A stretch of 64,000 bases of DNA from Pleurodeles waltl (GCF_031143425.1 NC_090441.1:221708928-221772927); one strand, 5' to 3'. Positions 1 through 12,583 are shown, counted from the first letter of the stretch. The notes: generated by a model not told the origin, from the letters alone. Made by a program: numbers and translations.

Positions 1-2288
1 TAACATGACTAGGATTATGGAATTGTCACCCCAATACCATTCTGGTATTGGGGGAACAATTCCATGCATCCTGAGTCTGCAGCATAGAGACCGGGTACTG
101 CCAAACTAACCTTCCGGGGTTTTCTCTGCAGCTACCACTGCTGCCAACCCACAGACAGGTTTCTGCTTACCTGGGGTCTGGCAGCCCTTTCCCAGGAAGG
201 CAGACCAAATGATTTCCCCTGAGAGAGGGTGTTACACCCTCTCCCTTTGGAAAAAGGTGTGAAGGGCCTGTGAGGAGTAGACTCTCTTGGCCTCTAGAAA
301 TGATTTGAAGGTCACAGATGGTGCCCTCCTTGCATAAGCCAGTCTACACCGGTTCAGGGATCCCCTCCCAGCCCTGGCACGAAACTGGACAAAGGAAAGG
401 GGAGCGGCCACTCCCCAGACCAGCACCTCCCAGGGGAGGTGCCCAGTGCTCCTCCAGTGTGTCCCAGACCTCTGCCATCTTGGATGCAGAGGTGTGAGGG
501 CACAATGGACATCTCTGAGTGGCCAGTGCCAGCAGGTGGCGTCAGAGACCCCTCCTCATAGATGCTTACCTTTCTCTGTAGCCAATCCTCCTCTGAGGGC
601 TATTTAGGGTCTCTCCTGTGGGTATCTCACCAGATAATGAATGCAAGAGCTCACCAGAGTTCCTCTGCACTTCCCTCTTCGATTTCTGTCAAGGATCGAC
701 CGCTGACTGCTCCAGGACGCCTGCAAAACTGCAACAAAGTATCAAGAAGACTACCTGCAACATTGTAGCGCCTCATCCTGCCAGCTGTTTCCTGGTGGTG
801 CATGCTCTGAAGGCTGTCTGCCTTCACCCTGCACTAGAAGACGAGAAGAAATCTCCTGTGGGTCGACGGAATCTTCCACCTGCCAACGCAGGTACCAAAC
901 TTCTGCATCACTGGTCCTCTGGGTCCCCTCTCATCCTGACTAGCGTGATCCCTGGAACACAGGAGCTGGTTCCAAGTGTCTCCGACAGTCCAGTGGCCCT
1001 TCTGTCCAAATTTGGTGGAGGTAAGTCCTTGCCTCCCCATGCCAGACAGTAATCCTGTCTACTGCATAAACTGCAGCTGCTAGGGCTTCTGTGCACTCTT
1101 CCAAGACTTCCTTCATGCACAGCGTAGCCCAGGTCCCCAGCACAACCGTCCTCCTTTGCCCAAATCGCTGAGTTGGACTCCGAATTTGTGGGACCCTCCT
1201 TTGTTGTGCTGAGTCGACCGTGGTGCTCAGATCTTCTGAACACCTGTTCAGGTGCTTCTGTGGGTGCTGCCTGCTTCTGCATGGGTGCTCTGTGTTGCTG
1301 AGCGCCCCCTCTGTTTCCTCCTCCAAAGGGCCACCTCCTGGTCCCTCCTGGGCCCTGGCAGTACCCAAAATCCTCAACTGTGACTCTTGCAGTTAGCAAG
1401 GCTTGTTTGTAGTCTTTCTACGTGGAAACAATTCTGCATCCTTCAGCATGCCGTGGGACATCTTCGGACCAAAGGAGAAGTTCCTGGCACCTTTTGTTGT
1501 TGCAGAATCTTTGGCTTCTTCCACCATGAGATAGCCCTTTTGCACCTTCATCCGGGGTTTAGTGGGCTCCTGCCCCCACTGGACACTTGCATGACTCTTG
1601 GACTTGGTCCCCTTCCTTTACAAGTCCTCAGGTCCAGGAATACGTCTTTAGTTCTTTGCAGTCAGTTGGTGTTCTTGCATAATCCCCTATCTCGACTTTA
1701 CTGTCTTTCTGGGGTAGTAGGGTCACTTTACTCCTACTTTTCAGGGACTTGGGGTGGGGTATCTTGGACACCCTTAGTGTTTTCTTACACTCCCGGTGAC
1801 CCTCTACACACTACATTAGGCCTGAGGTCCATTCGTGGTTCGTATTCCACTTTTGGAGTATATAGTTTGTGTTGCCCCTAGGCCAAATTTTTCCCTACTG
1901 CATTCTATTGTGTTCCACAGTGTTTGCACTACTTTTCTAACTGTTTACTTACCTGATTTGGTTTGTGTGTGTACATTTTGTGTATATTACTTACCTCCTA
2001 AGGGAATATATCCCCTGAGATACTTTTGGCATATTGTCACTAAAACAAAGTACCTTTATTTTTAGTAACTCTGAGTATTGTGTTTTCTTTTGGGATAGTG
2101 CTAAGTTGTATTAGTGGTATAGTAGGAGCTTGCATTTCTCGTAGTTCAGCGTAAGCTGCTCTGCTATAGCTACCTCTATCAGCCTAAGCTTCTAGAACAC
2201 TACTAATCTACTACTAAGGAATAACTGGACCTGGCACAAGGTGTAAGTACCATCAGGTACCCACTATAAGCCAGGCCAGCCTCCTACA
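1..2288. repeat. 3 kb LTR-like repeat, copy 1 (cut by window edge)
   Basis: This stretch aligns by eye with the distal part of the complete copy at 33992-37051. Shared landmarks are the GGAATTG...CCATGC palindromic stretch near the start, the 'CCACTTTTGGAGTATAT' segment near 1848, an AATAAA-containing 'AAAACAAAGTACC' block near 2040, and the terminal 'CCAGCCTCCTACA' ending at 2288. The other copy has TG...CA ends, which is typical of a solo LTR, but I see no coding internal region. Several short reading frames here have no counterpart I recognise and differ between the two copies. Confidence 0.8.
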
Positions 2289-2325
2289 AGGTTGAACTTT
2301 GACTAATAGACCAACATCATCAGAA

Positions 2326-2610
2326 TCACTTAGATGTAGATTGAATGAGAGAGTGGAATGTCTCAGGTCTGGTGCACACCTGATGGTACACTGGGAAGCT
2401 GATGCTACACTCTACGAGCAGACCAAAGCTTACTTGGGTGGTTATTGCAGGAGGCAAGTCCTTTACTGTGGTTAATAACAACCTCCTGATCCCTATCTGA
2501 ATTAGCGCAAGGTGCAGATTGAGCCTGCTGACGAGGTCAAAGGCTGACTTTAGCTCTATGAATGCAATGCACCCTGGGCTTTTTCTACATTTGCATATCT
2601 TACACAAGTG
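2326..2610 (-). pseudogene. LINE reverse-transcriptase fragment
   Basis: A 93-codon minus-strand frame carries a recognisable piece of a non-LTR retrotransposon reverse transcriptase. The motif A-like segment AFIELKSAFDLV resembles the family signature 'AFIDLKxAFDxV' with its catalytic Asp. It is followed at the expected distance by a CSISFPV...QVCT segment resembling the 'SxxFxVxxGVRQGCPL' region. The conserved Gly-Val-Arg-Gln-Gly core is degraded, and no upstream endonuclease or downstream FADD-like box is present. It is a short dead fragment. The clade (Tx1/L1/Jockey-like) cannot be told. Confidence 0.6.
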
Positions 2611-4884
2611 ACATGTCAGGGGTTGGACTGGTCAGTTGCCTCAAGGTGGTTCTGGGACGCTCGGTTGAATAATTTACAGACACCAGTACCTTGCACTGTG
2701 CTCTATATGTTGGGACACACTATAGGGTTGGAGAATTATTTGGCTTCTGGTTCATGATGGCTTCCTCCATCTCTAGACACTCCATAGTCTAGTTAATTCT
2801 ACAATAACCCTCCTGTCGTACTTATCTGGTTGCATCATCAAGCTTCCTTTTGTCTCCACCTATTGTATACATTTGCTTGAAATGACTCACACTTCCCAGG
2901 GATCCTATGAGGATCTTTACATGTACCCAGAAATGGGAAGCTTTACCTTTCCAAAATCTATCAGTGTTCTTAGGAGGTGTCACCTTTTGTTTTATTTCAC
3001 ATGTTCTATTGAATGTCTACTGTTTTCCTGGCTGTTAGCTTTTTATAGTTTTTGCTTCAAGAGTTTAAACATTTATGATGCAGAACCCTGTCTTCCAAAC
3101 ACTAAATCAGGCACAAAATCTCACAGTGTCTTACGAGAGCAGAGATACAGCCATTTAAACTGAGGATCCCTCCTTTACTTTAAGGCACACTAGCATGTTT
3201 CCCACACCTCGCTCTGTGTAGTTTCCTATTATTATTATTATTATTTTTATATTGACAACTTCAGTGTCTGCATTAACTACCTGCTGTTGATGAGACTTCT
3301 TAAGGATGCAGCTGCCTAACAGCATCCACAGCAGCTTTTTACTGCACTTTCTGCCTAGATTTATAGCACTTCTGAAAGAAAGGGGGGAGATTACTATGAA
3401 TGCTTCACAAAGTGTATTAGAAAGTTAAACGTACAATTTCTAAACCTTTAGCTCAAGGATTGCTGACATTGTATCCTTGTCATTGTGTGCACATGTGTTT
3501 GGGTTTTTTAAAATAGTTTTATTGCATATTTTAGAACAAAAAACAGAATCAAGTAAACTAAATGAGAAGAACAATAAGTAAAGAGAAACCAAACAAAGTA
3601 GGCAGGTGGGCGCAAAGGGAATAAAAGCAAACATTGTGCAATCACCATCATAGTTAGTACTCAAACGTGGATGGGTCAGGCTATACAGCTACTGCCAGAC
3701 GAGGGCCCTCCGCTATGTTCTAACGACAAAGCCCTCTGTGCCCCCCGCCTGGGGATACTCTGCTGACTCCACCCCTCAGCTCAGAAGCAACAGCCACCAT
3801 CTGTACTCATGCAGTCCAATGGAAAACTGGCACTCGGCCAGTGTGCTTGTGACTTTTAACTTGTCATTTAATTATACTGTAGTTAACTCTAAAGCCAAAA
3901 ATTTAAATGAAATTCATCTTTATATAATACCATGATGCACTTTCGCCTTGGAAAATGTTTTTTCAAATACAACGTTTTAGGACTCTGTATTTACCTTGTT
4001 GGCAGAGATACATGTCACCTGCTGGCGTTGCAGTTTATTCTGGGTCATTTCCAAGGACTTGCAGTGCTCAATGAAGGAGTTAATGGCAGGAGAGTCTGGC
4101 ATCCACTCACCTGGATAAACCTGGGAAATGGGAGAACTTTAAAGTTGTGATGGAGTTTTATCGCTGCAGTCATTTTCAACAACTCTGTGGCTTTTCTCCC
4201 CACCGTGGATGTCTGAGTCTGAGGGCTATGCATGTCCTTCTGTGGTCAGAACAATCCTTGATACACCTGAGAGTAGACAGAAAGGGCCTTCAAGGAATAA
4301 ATAGAATATAAATGGCAAAAATGGGACAGTCTACAACACATTTTTCATTATATTTTTAATTGCATTTGTTTTTTAAAGCATAGTGAATGATGACCTTACA
4401 GAGCACCACGATGAGGCAAACTTTATTGGGGCTCATTAGCACCCTCTAACAGAGCGTCTCATCCCTCCATGGCCCCTCTCTCTCATGTCTTTTATTTGTT
4501 TTATAGCACCTCAGTCACCAGCATACGATGTTTGCATCACACATTCATCCAGAGACAGTGAATCACATGAGTGCAAATCAGTGTATAGAAAATATTGTAT
4601 AAGATTAAGGGGACTCGAAGGTGTAGGATTCACATCTCCCCTATACTGATACGCATTTGTTAAGAGTGCTTGGTCTGGTGAAGCATAAATGCAGGATTGA
4701 GAATATAACATAGTGGTTAGGGTTGACTTTACTAAGAACAACTTATTTCTACCCGAACAAACCATTTTTAGAAAAATTGGGATAATCAAAGACTGTGAAA
4801 AAACATAACTTTCTAACCTGTGCCATACAGTCTGCATGAAGCTCTGATGGCAGTTCATAGCTCATTGATCCAGATCATGATTGT
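2611..4884. other. Intergenic stretch without recognisable gene
   Basis: Only short frames without family signatures are present. A small ATT-type microsatellite lies near 3229-3247. I see no structured repeat that I can delimit. Confidence 0.5.
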
Positions 4885-5170
4885 ACCTTTTTACCTGCAC
4901 AGTAACTAAAGGATCTTTGTGAAAACAGCAGCATCCCATTGAGCTATGCGTATAAAATACTGTTCTGTAATCTGCATAGTAAAGTACTTTGCAGCAGCGA
5001 TATTAACCCTCTGTGCTAACTTAGATGCGCAAAGCTGCCACCAGACAAAACTCGATCTTTCTCCAGCAGACACATTAATCATCAGAGTTATCTTGGCACT
5101 GTTATTGTTGCTTGAAAAGGATTGGATATTCAACTCTTCAATGCTTTTAAAGCTGCTTCACTGCTACAAA
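4885..5170 (+). repeat. Dispersed repeat family R1, copy 1
   Basis: The order of short blocks (aaaggatct..., tactttgcag, attaaccctctgtgct, a 'gacaaa...ctcc' block, 'ttaccattatta'-like end) matches 40230-40720 on the same strand and, inverted, 60683-61090. It is non-coding and unclassified, and this copy is the most diverged of the three. Confidence 0.5.
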
Positions 5171-5289
5171 AGCGGCCCGCAGTAACAAGAGCAGACCCCA
5201 CCCTTCCAGCCTCCCGGGGAAACGTCCGATGCCTCATACGGCCAGGCCGGCCCTGGGTTTAGGAGTCTTTTGGTTGTCGATGTCTCTTA

Positions 5290-6213
5290 GGCCCATATTT
5301 ATACTTTTTGACGCTAAACTGCTCTAACGCAGTTTAGCGTCAAAAAGTTTAGCGCCGGCTAACGCCATTCTGAAGCGCCATGCGGGCGCCGTATTTATGG
5401 AATGGCATTAGCCGGCGCTAGCAGACCGGCGCTGCCTGGTGTGCGTGGAAAAAAAACACGTACACCAGGCAGCGCTGGCGTTGGGAAAAATGGCGTTAGG
5501 GCGTCTTAAAATGGGGCAAGTCAGGTTGAGGCAAAAAAATCGCCTCAACCCGATTTGCGCCATTTTTTATGACGCCCAGGCGCCATTAACATGACTCCTG
5601 TCTTAGTAAAGACAAGAGTCATGCCCCCTTGCCCAATGGCCATGCCCAGGGGACTTATGTCCCCTGGGCATGGTCATTGGGCATAGTGGCATGTAGGGGG
5701 GCACAAATAAGGCCCACCTATGCCACAAAAAAAATATTAAAAAAAATATATATATACTTACCTGAACTTACCTGAATGTCCCTGGGATGGGTCCCTCCAT
5801 CCTTGGGTGTCCTCCTGGGGTGGGCAAGGGTGGCAGGGGGGGTCCCTGGGGGCAGGGGAGGGCACCTCTGGGCTCATTTTGAGCCCACAGGCCCCTTAAC
5901 GCCTGCCCTGACCCAGGCGTTAAAAAGAGGCGCAAATGCGGGGTTTTTTGCCCCGCCCACTCCCGGGCGTCATTTTTGCCCGGGAGTATAAATACGACGC
6001 ATTTGCGTCGCAGTCATTTTTTTAGACGGGAACGCCTACCTTGCATCTCATTAACGCAAGGAAGGCGTTCACACAAAAAAATGACGCTCATTCCTCATAC
6101 TTTGGCGCTAGACGCGTCTAACGCCAAAGTATAAATATGGTGTTAGTTTTGCGCCGAATTTGCGTCGAAAAAAACGACGCAAATTCGGCGCAAACGAAGT
6201 ATAAATATGCCCC
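5290..6213. mobile_element. Palindromic MITE, Harbinger-type ('GGSCATATTTATACT' family)
   Basis: The ends are inverted repeats: left GGCCCATATTTATACTT, right (reverse complement) GGGGCATATTTATACTT. It is flanked by an identical 3-bp target duplication TTA (5287-5289 and 6214-6216), which is the signature of PIF/Harbinger transposition. Several further inverted repeats lie inside, for example the gacgctaaact/agtttagcgtc hairpin near 5320 and the GACGCAAATTCGGCGC hairpin near 6150. No transposase is encoded. A 5'-truncated relative lies at 8508-8884, a related one at 59235-60039, and a probable larger relative begins at 61922. Confidence 0.85.
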
Positions 6214-6423
6214 TTAGTGCCAAACCTTTATTTTATCCCACAAGCCCCCTCAATTCAATCAACATGTCACTAGAGATCTGACATGCCCTACAGAGAGTTC
6301 AAACAATAAATTGTCTTTATGGTGAGACCTAGTCATTCCTATATAGACAATCATAGGTAGATATCTAAGGATTTACACAACATTCAGTAATCTCTTGGCT
6401 CTAACAGACAGAGGACCTGAATT

Positions 6424-6572
6424 AGAGTTAGGCGAAGGGGGTTACTCCATCATAAACATGATGAATAACCGGACCGTCGTATTACAATCCCATTATGGCC
6501 TATGGGAATCCTAATACGGCGGATGGGATATCCATCACATTTGTGATGGAGCAACCCCCTTCATCAAACTCT
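6424..6572. mobile_element. Small palindromic MITE
   Basis: The left arm GAGTTAGGCGAAGGGGGTTA and the right arm, reverse complemented, GAGTTTGATGAAGGGGGTTG form a ~150 bp inverted repeat. Its centre, around 'cgtattacaatcccat', is a second small palindrome. The flanks are TTA on the left and TAA on the right, consistent with a 3-bp TWA target. No coding capacity. Confidence 0.6.
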
Positions 6573-6579
6573 AAGTCAT

Positions 6580-7045
6580 TTTTAGTTTTAGGGGTGGGGT
6601 GGGGGGTCGCTACAGTTTTAGGGGCAGGGTGGGGGGTTGGGATATTTTTTGTTTTTACGGGCGGGGTGGGTGACGGTGTAGTTTAGGTTGTAGGGGGTCA
6701 CAGTAGTTTTAGGGGAGTGGGTGGTGGGCTCGGTGTATTTTTAGTTTTTAGGGGTGGGTGGGAAGTCGATGTAGTTTTGGGGGAGAGTTGGGGGGTCGAG
6801 GTAGTTTAGGTTTTAGAGGGTGGGGGTCGCAGTAGTTTTAGGGGTGGGGTGGGGGTCAAGGTATGTTTAGTTTTTAGGGGCAGGTTTGGGGGGTCAGGTA
6901 GTTTAGGTTTTAGGGGGGTAGGGGTTGCAGTAGTTTTAGGGGCGGGGGTAGTTTAAGTTTTAGGAGTGGTGTAGTGGTAGAATTATTTTTAGGGGTGGGG
7001 TGGGGGGGTTGGGGTACGATTGTTTTAGGAGTGGGGGGAGTCACA
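6580..7045 (+). repeat. G-rich minisatellite
   Basis: An irregular tandem repeat of roughly 50-60 bases, each unit containing 'agttttaggggtggggtgggggg'-like runs. The plus strand has dozens of runs of four or more G separated by one to a few bases, so it fits the pattern of G-quadruplex-forming DNA. It directly follows the MITE at 6424-6572. Confidence 0.7.
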
Positions 7046-7215
7046 TGCTGGAACTAAGCATGCTGTTTACGCATGCCTTTACCAGGAATGCCTTTACAAC
7101 TAAAAATTGTTGTTAAGGCATTCGTGGTAAAGGCATTTATGGTAACCACGCAATTGTTGTTCCGACCACGTTGTTTAGGCATGCGTGGTTCCAGCATGCG
7201 TTGTTCCAACTCCTA
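7046..7215. repeat. Inverted-repeat cluster
   Basis: The arms 'cctttaccaggaatgcctt' near 7076 and its near complement 'aaggcattcgtggtaaagg' near 7115 form a hairpin of about 25 bp stem. It is flanked by repeated 'gcatgc' words. This looks like a decayed MITE; no target duplication was identified. Confidence 0.4.
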
Positions 7216-8507
7216 TTCATTTTGATAGCATAGAGCTTTGCGGTAGGATGTCCTTCTCTTTTATAGGAGACTAGACATCTGGAGGGTGTGGCCCTGTCTA
7301 GTTGCATTGCATGTAAATGGATTTTTTTTTTTTTGTGCAATTATTTAAAGATACTTTGGCAGGACTTTGGTCTTCATAAAAATCTCTTGGAGGGAAACTC
7401 AAGTGTAGTAAAGAGTTCTGCTTCAATGCAGGTGTGGACTTCTCTCACTCTCTGTGGCTTATGATAGCTCCCACCAATTAACTTGGTCTTTTTCTGAGAA
7501 GTTACATGACTTTCTTTTGTCGTGTGCAACGAGCTACAGTAGTGCCCACTGTGCACACTCTGTTGCACTTTTCAAGCACTGACACTTAAACCTTGTATGT
7601 CATTGCACCTCTATGGACAATATATTGACACAGGCTAATGGCACTGGAGTCAACTATCTGAAGGGATTTCAGCTGGGACAGCAGTTATTATCAATTGCCT
7701 TTTTAAGACAGTTTTTTTAAATCTTCTTGCGCAATTTGAAGAGGTCCAATCAAGCCGTGCCGGCTTATCGGACAATGTTATTAGCAAAAACTTTTAAATA
7801 TGGTTTTACAAGGGTCCTTTGTTTGTGTACCTGTTTTTATCCACTTTATTTTTACTGTTTCTAGTAATTTATCATGTAAACATTTTAATTAACTGTATCA
7901 TGATCAATAAAATTCAGATTCTTTTGTTGTGCGTGCATTGATGCTTATTAATTAGATCCTGTGAAGGTGGCTCCCACAGAGGGTGTTCTTGATAAAAATA
8001 TATTTCAAGGTCAATTGATTCTCAGCTTTCTGAAAAAACAATTTAAACCATCTGGTTCTGAGTTACATATATTCTGAGGCTGCCCGTATTACATCACATT
8101 AGCAGGGGTTTCTGGTGATCATACATAATGCCTCATATGCGCAACTGTGGTATCTATGCTAGGAAGACATTTCTTTTCATGTTTGCTTCCATTGAAAAGT
8201 AATTGGCTGTGTGGATGGGGTGACTAGCCAATATGAATTGACCATTTTCTCATGATGCCTCAACTGCTTGCTGTGTTTATCTGTGATTTAGGAAAGAGGC
8301 AATGATATTCATGGCTTCAGAACTTTAACTTATCTTGGTGTGATTCTATGTGTCCTCTGCATCACCAGTCTTGGCAACAGCTCTATGCCCAGAGGCTCAG
8401 GTAACAGCTTGCCTTGGACCCCTCCATGTCTTCCTTTTGGAGCTTTTCAGATAGTCTATATAATTTGAGGTTATCAACCATCAACGAAATGCCTTTCCTC
8501 CAGTCAG
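7216..8507. other. Intergenic stretch without recognisable gene
   Basis: Moderately AT-rich sequence with only short unsupported frames. I see no repeat structure, RNA gene or conserved coding motif here. Confidence 0.5.
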
Positions 8508-8884
8508 GGGGTGTCCCTGGGGGCAGGGGAGGGCACCTCTGGGCTCATTCTGAGCCCACAGGTCCCTTAACGCCTGCCCTGACCCAGACGTTAAAATCCG
8601 GCGCTAATGCAGGTTTTTTTGCCCCGCCCACTCCCGGGCGTCATTTTTGCCCGGGAGTATAAATACGACGCATATGCATCGGAGTAATTTTTTTAGACGG
8701 GAACGCCTACCTTGCATATCATTAACGCAAGGAAGGTGTTCACGCCAAAAAATGATGCTAACTCCATGGACTTTGGCTCTAGACGCGTCTAACGCCAAAG
8801 TATAAATATGGAGTTAGTTTTGCGTTGAATTTGCGTTGAAAAAAACGATGCAAATTCGGCGCAAACGGAGCATAAATATGCCCC
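8508..8884. mobile_element. 5'-truncated copy of the GGSCATATTTATACT MITE
   Basis: Matches 5826-6213 closely, including the internal 'cctgggggcaggggagggcacc' and 'cccactcccgggcgtca' blocks and the right terminal repeat ending ATAAATATGCCCC at 8884. The left half is absent, so the copy is truncated or rearranged. Confidence 0.8.
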
Positions 8885-10214
8885 TCAGTATTTAGTGGGC
8901 ACCCCAAGACCAGGTAGTCAGGTTCAACAGACAAAGCAAAGACCAGCACCAAGAAGATCCAAGGCACGAGAACTGTGGACCTGCTGCACAAAGAAGAAAG
9001 GCTTTAAACCCTGCCTGCTGCACCCAGAACCTGACAATTTCCACTGATGAGCTGCTGGACAACTGGAAAAACTCTAAAGAACCCCAGTTGACCTCCAGGC
9101 TTCAACACTAATCCAGGAACTCGTTCCAGAGTGAGGTACCACTCTGCAACGGGAAGAAACCAGCACACCAGTAACGGTCACTTCACTAACCAGCCACTAA
9201 CTCCCGAACCAGAAGTCACAGCTGGATCCGACAACACACCAATGACCGTGAGGACAATCCCTGCAAGTGTACCAAGCACGGTGGCACTGCACCCTACGGT
9301 GGTCAAAATGTACCAATAACCTGGGTATTGGTCAGCTAATGACACTAAGAAAACCAGCCCGCCCGGGGCAGAAAAAGGATCAGGAGGTAGCCCCAGATGA
9401 GGGACTTAAGGAACACCCAGACCTCCTACCAGAATGCCCCCATTGTCCTGCAAATGACCCTTGAACTGGCTCACCTTCAGCTCCAAAGGGCATTTTTGGG
9501 CACAGCTCTTCTCTCACTGATATGCTCTGCACTCAGCCACCCTGTTCCCTGCAATGAAGATCCTGATGTTCCTTAAGGGTCCCTCACCCCTTACAACTTC
9601 GGCACTTCAAGGGGACCCCAAGGAACCACCTCTCAACGTACCTGTGCAGTCCTTTTCTAAATGGTCCCCCACAGAGGCCTTGAATCCGTTCCAGAGACTT
9701 TTCATTGCCGTTCCTGCCAGAATCTGGAGCCGTCCAAACTTCTCCAGCTGCTACAGTGTGCCCACCGATGACCTCGACCAACCTGCAAAAGAAGAGCTCG
9801 GTAATTCAACCGTGCAATTTTACATGTATTTTTAAAGGTGATGTTCCATTGATTCCTATGGTGCTTAATTAAGCAGAACAGGAATATTTTTATTACATTT
9901 CAAACATTCAAATCTCAAAAAGTACTTAACCAAGTTTGATAATCTTGGTCTTAAAAATTACATGAAAATCTGATGTATTTTTCTAAACTGGTCTTGATTT
10001 ATTCCTTTGAGTGTGTGAGTTTCAGGGTTGCTATTGTGAGTTCAACAAATGCTGTGCACTTCTCCAAGATTGGCCTAACTGCTCAACAAAGCTACCTTAA
10101 AAATTAGAGCATCAGGTGATCTGATTTTTATCCCTGTAAATCAACTTGTGGTTACCTCGACCCCTGCACAGTATGCCTAGCTTTGTACACTACATAGAGG
10201 GCCAGCCTCCTACA
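8885..10214. repeat. Unclassified LTR-like sequence
   Basis: No coding signature was found. The segment ends at 10214 in 'GGCCAGCCTCCTACA', the same terminal word as the 3 kb LTR-like repeat (ends 2288 and 37051), but the preceding sequence is different. It is probably a related or chimeric terminal repeat. Assignment is by the shared end only. Confidence 0.35.
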
Positions 10215-11945
10215 CCAGGCCCCAGGCATTTCAGGGCTCTCTAACCACTGTGACTTTGGAGAGTGGGGGGGCAGTAGCCCAGGTGCCTTGCACCCTTTGT
10301 CCACTCTCCCTTCTACCAGGTGAGGGATGGCTGCCTGACACTGATCCTCCCCCTGGGGCTCTGTACCCTCCCCCCAGGCATCCCCAGACTCCAGAATGGT
10401 CAGGGTGCTTATGGAAGCAGTCTTGGATAATTCTCCCACCAGTGCAGAGAGGTTAACCCGCAACTGGTCTTCCAACCTAGGGTTTGTACCTTCAGGTTGG
10501 GCCAGGGTCAGGGGTGAGGCTTCCCTCCCCATACCCCTTGTTCTGGGGTCCCACCCCCCCCCCACTATCAATGGCCCCTGAGAATTGTCAGAGTGCTTGA
10601 GAAAGCAGTCCTGCACAATTCTCCCACCAGTACAGGGAGGTTAACCTGAAACTGGCCTTCCAACCTGGAGTCTGTTTCCTCAGGTTGGACCAGGGTCAGG
10701 GGTTAGGCTTCCCTCCCCCTACCCCTCCTTCTGCAGTCTTGCATCCCCACTGGGTGTGCCCCCCCTAGTATCCAGAATCGTCAGGGCACTTGCAGAACCT
10801 GTCCTTCACAATTCTTCCACCAGCGCAGGAAGGTTAACTTGCAACTGGTTTTCCAACCTGGGGTCTGTACCCTCAGGTTGGACTGGGTTCAGGGGTGAGG
10901 CTTAACCTCCCCCTATCCCTGCCCTTCAAGAATTCAGTATCCCCCCACCATGGAGAGTACCCCTAGAAGTCGTAATGGGAGGGACAGTTGGGCCAACCGC
11001 CTCACCCATCAGGCCAAGTTTACCCTCTGAATCTGACCATCCAGGCTAGGGTCTGTACCCTTAGACTGAACCACTGCCTGGCAAGCCAGGACTCTGGGGA
11101 GTAACCCATGTGATTGGGTAAGAGTCTGCCTGGCGCAGGTCTCTAGCCTTCAGTTCATCTGACAGTGCATGAAAGCGCCCCAGGCCAGAAGTGATGTCAC
11201 CAGAGTCATTCCTGGGAGCTCTGACCTTAGAGTGGACCCCTGACCATCCAGGTTCTCCACTGGGGACTGCCTAACCCTCTCCGTTCTCTGTCTAGTCTCC
11301 AGCACCCTCCACTCTGGATTGGTACTGCCAGACACCAGGACTGGCCGGACACTTGTGACAGCCGCCCCTCCCCCCCAAGTTCTCCTGACACTATGGGGTC
11401 CCCTTCAGCAGATGGTCTCCCAGCTGCAATGAAGTTGGTGCATCAATTTTTCAACTACAAAGGAAGTGTTGGGTCAATTTGTCTCCTGCATGGCTCCTGT
11501 GCGTGGATTTTAGCCTTGTTTCCACCAGTTTCTCCTTTCAAGGGCCCAGAGACCGGATTCAACACTACTTGGCAGGGTAAGAGTCTCAGCAATACCGTCC
11601 AAGTGCTGGCAGAGGAAGTCTTTGATGGCCCTGAGAATTAAGAACAGGCTGCAAGCTCAGTCCAAGCCCTTGGAGACACTTCACAAGCAGGAAAACACAT
11701 CAAAGTCCAGTCTTTGTACTCTCCCAGGCAGAAAAAGTAACTGCAGGCCAACTCTGCAATGCACACTCATAGGCAAAGCAGCAGTACTCTTCCTCCAGCT
11801 CTTCAGCTCTTCTCCTTTTGATCCAGAAGTAATCTAAACGTCTGGGGTTCTGGGTCCACTACTTATACCCCTCTCTGCCTTTGAAGGAAGCAAACTTCAA
11901 AGGAAAGTCTCTGTTGTAACAGGATCCTGCCTTGCCAAGTCCTGG
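10215..11945 (-). repeat. Retroelement-like region with ~200 bp tandem units
   Basis: From about 10390 to 10930 three units of roughly 195-215 bp repeat the order 'cagaatggtcagg..., ctcccaccagtgcag, aggttaac, ctgcaactggtcttccaacc, caggttgg, caggggtgaggcttccctccccct'. Near 11860-11867 the minus strand reads TATAAGTA, a plausible TATA-type core promoter, so this may be the promoter side of a minus-strand LTR element. No enzyme domain is visible. The ERV at 11946 is inserted into its right edge. Confidence 0.4.
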
Positions 11946-12543
11946 TGTCGAAGCCAAGTCGGAGTATTTCAGATCCAGACAATTCAGGAAACAAACCAAG
12001 ACCAGCCGCTCTTCCTTAGATAACTTTTAATAAGAACTAATAAGACATAATAAGAAATACATGTACATGGAGACTGAGCAGCCTAAATCCAGCTCGAACA
12101 GTCTGCACAAGGAAGTAATGCATGATCTTTTATAGCATGAAACTGCAGACACATTAACACATTTCATTGGTTCTTGATATTGACGTATGATTCATTTTTT
12201 CTATATAGCACACATGATGCTCCATATAAGGGTTAGAATCATAGACAAGAAGCTTGCACAATCTCCTCTGAATCAAATGTCTTGTGAAACATCTTTATGT
12301 GGAGAAAGAGAAACCATAAGTGCATACGTTAGTACTTTTATCAGTGAGGATTTCACAAGCTAGCATGCGGTGGTGTCTTGTGATGGCCGTCAGTTTAGCA
12401 AGCCTTGCAACATAATGCGTTTCGAGCACAATAGACATTTCTTCAAGGCCTAGCTAATTCAACATTGTAAGGTGTTCAACAGAAACAGGCCTGTATTTTC
12501 ATTGTGTATCAATATAATGGATCCAGGAGAACGTGATTCCACA
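11946..12543 (-). repeat. ERV 3' LTR
   Basis: On minus it begins TGTGGAAT and ends CTTCGACA (TG...CA). It carries the same CCAAT box (12166-12170) and TATAAAA box (12128-12134) as the 5' LTR. It differs from the right LTR by scattered substitutions and lacks a ~15-base segment near 12512 that the other copy has. I could not find a clear AATAAA on the minus strand. Confidence 0.93.
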
Positions 12544-12554
12544 TTCCGCCCTCT
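12544..12554 (-). promoter_or_regulatory. ERV polypurine tract
   Basis: Directly upstream of the 3' LTR on minus the sequence reads AGAGGGCGGAA, a purine run with a single C. Position and composition fit the plus-strand primer of reverse transcription. Confidence 0.7.
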
Positions 12555-12583
12555 GATACCCAATGAAAACACTCATTGACAGT

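Noticed and set aside
562..1399. Several 60-160 codon frames in the first repeat as host exons
   Set aside because: They are not conserved in the second copy of the same repeat (35396-36042), and frames differ by indels; no known domain.
11946..12543. AATAAA polyadenylation signal of the ERV LTR
   Set aside because: Only T/A-rich 'ttattatgtcttatt' sequence is seen on minus; no canonical hexamer was found in either LTR.
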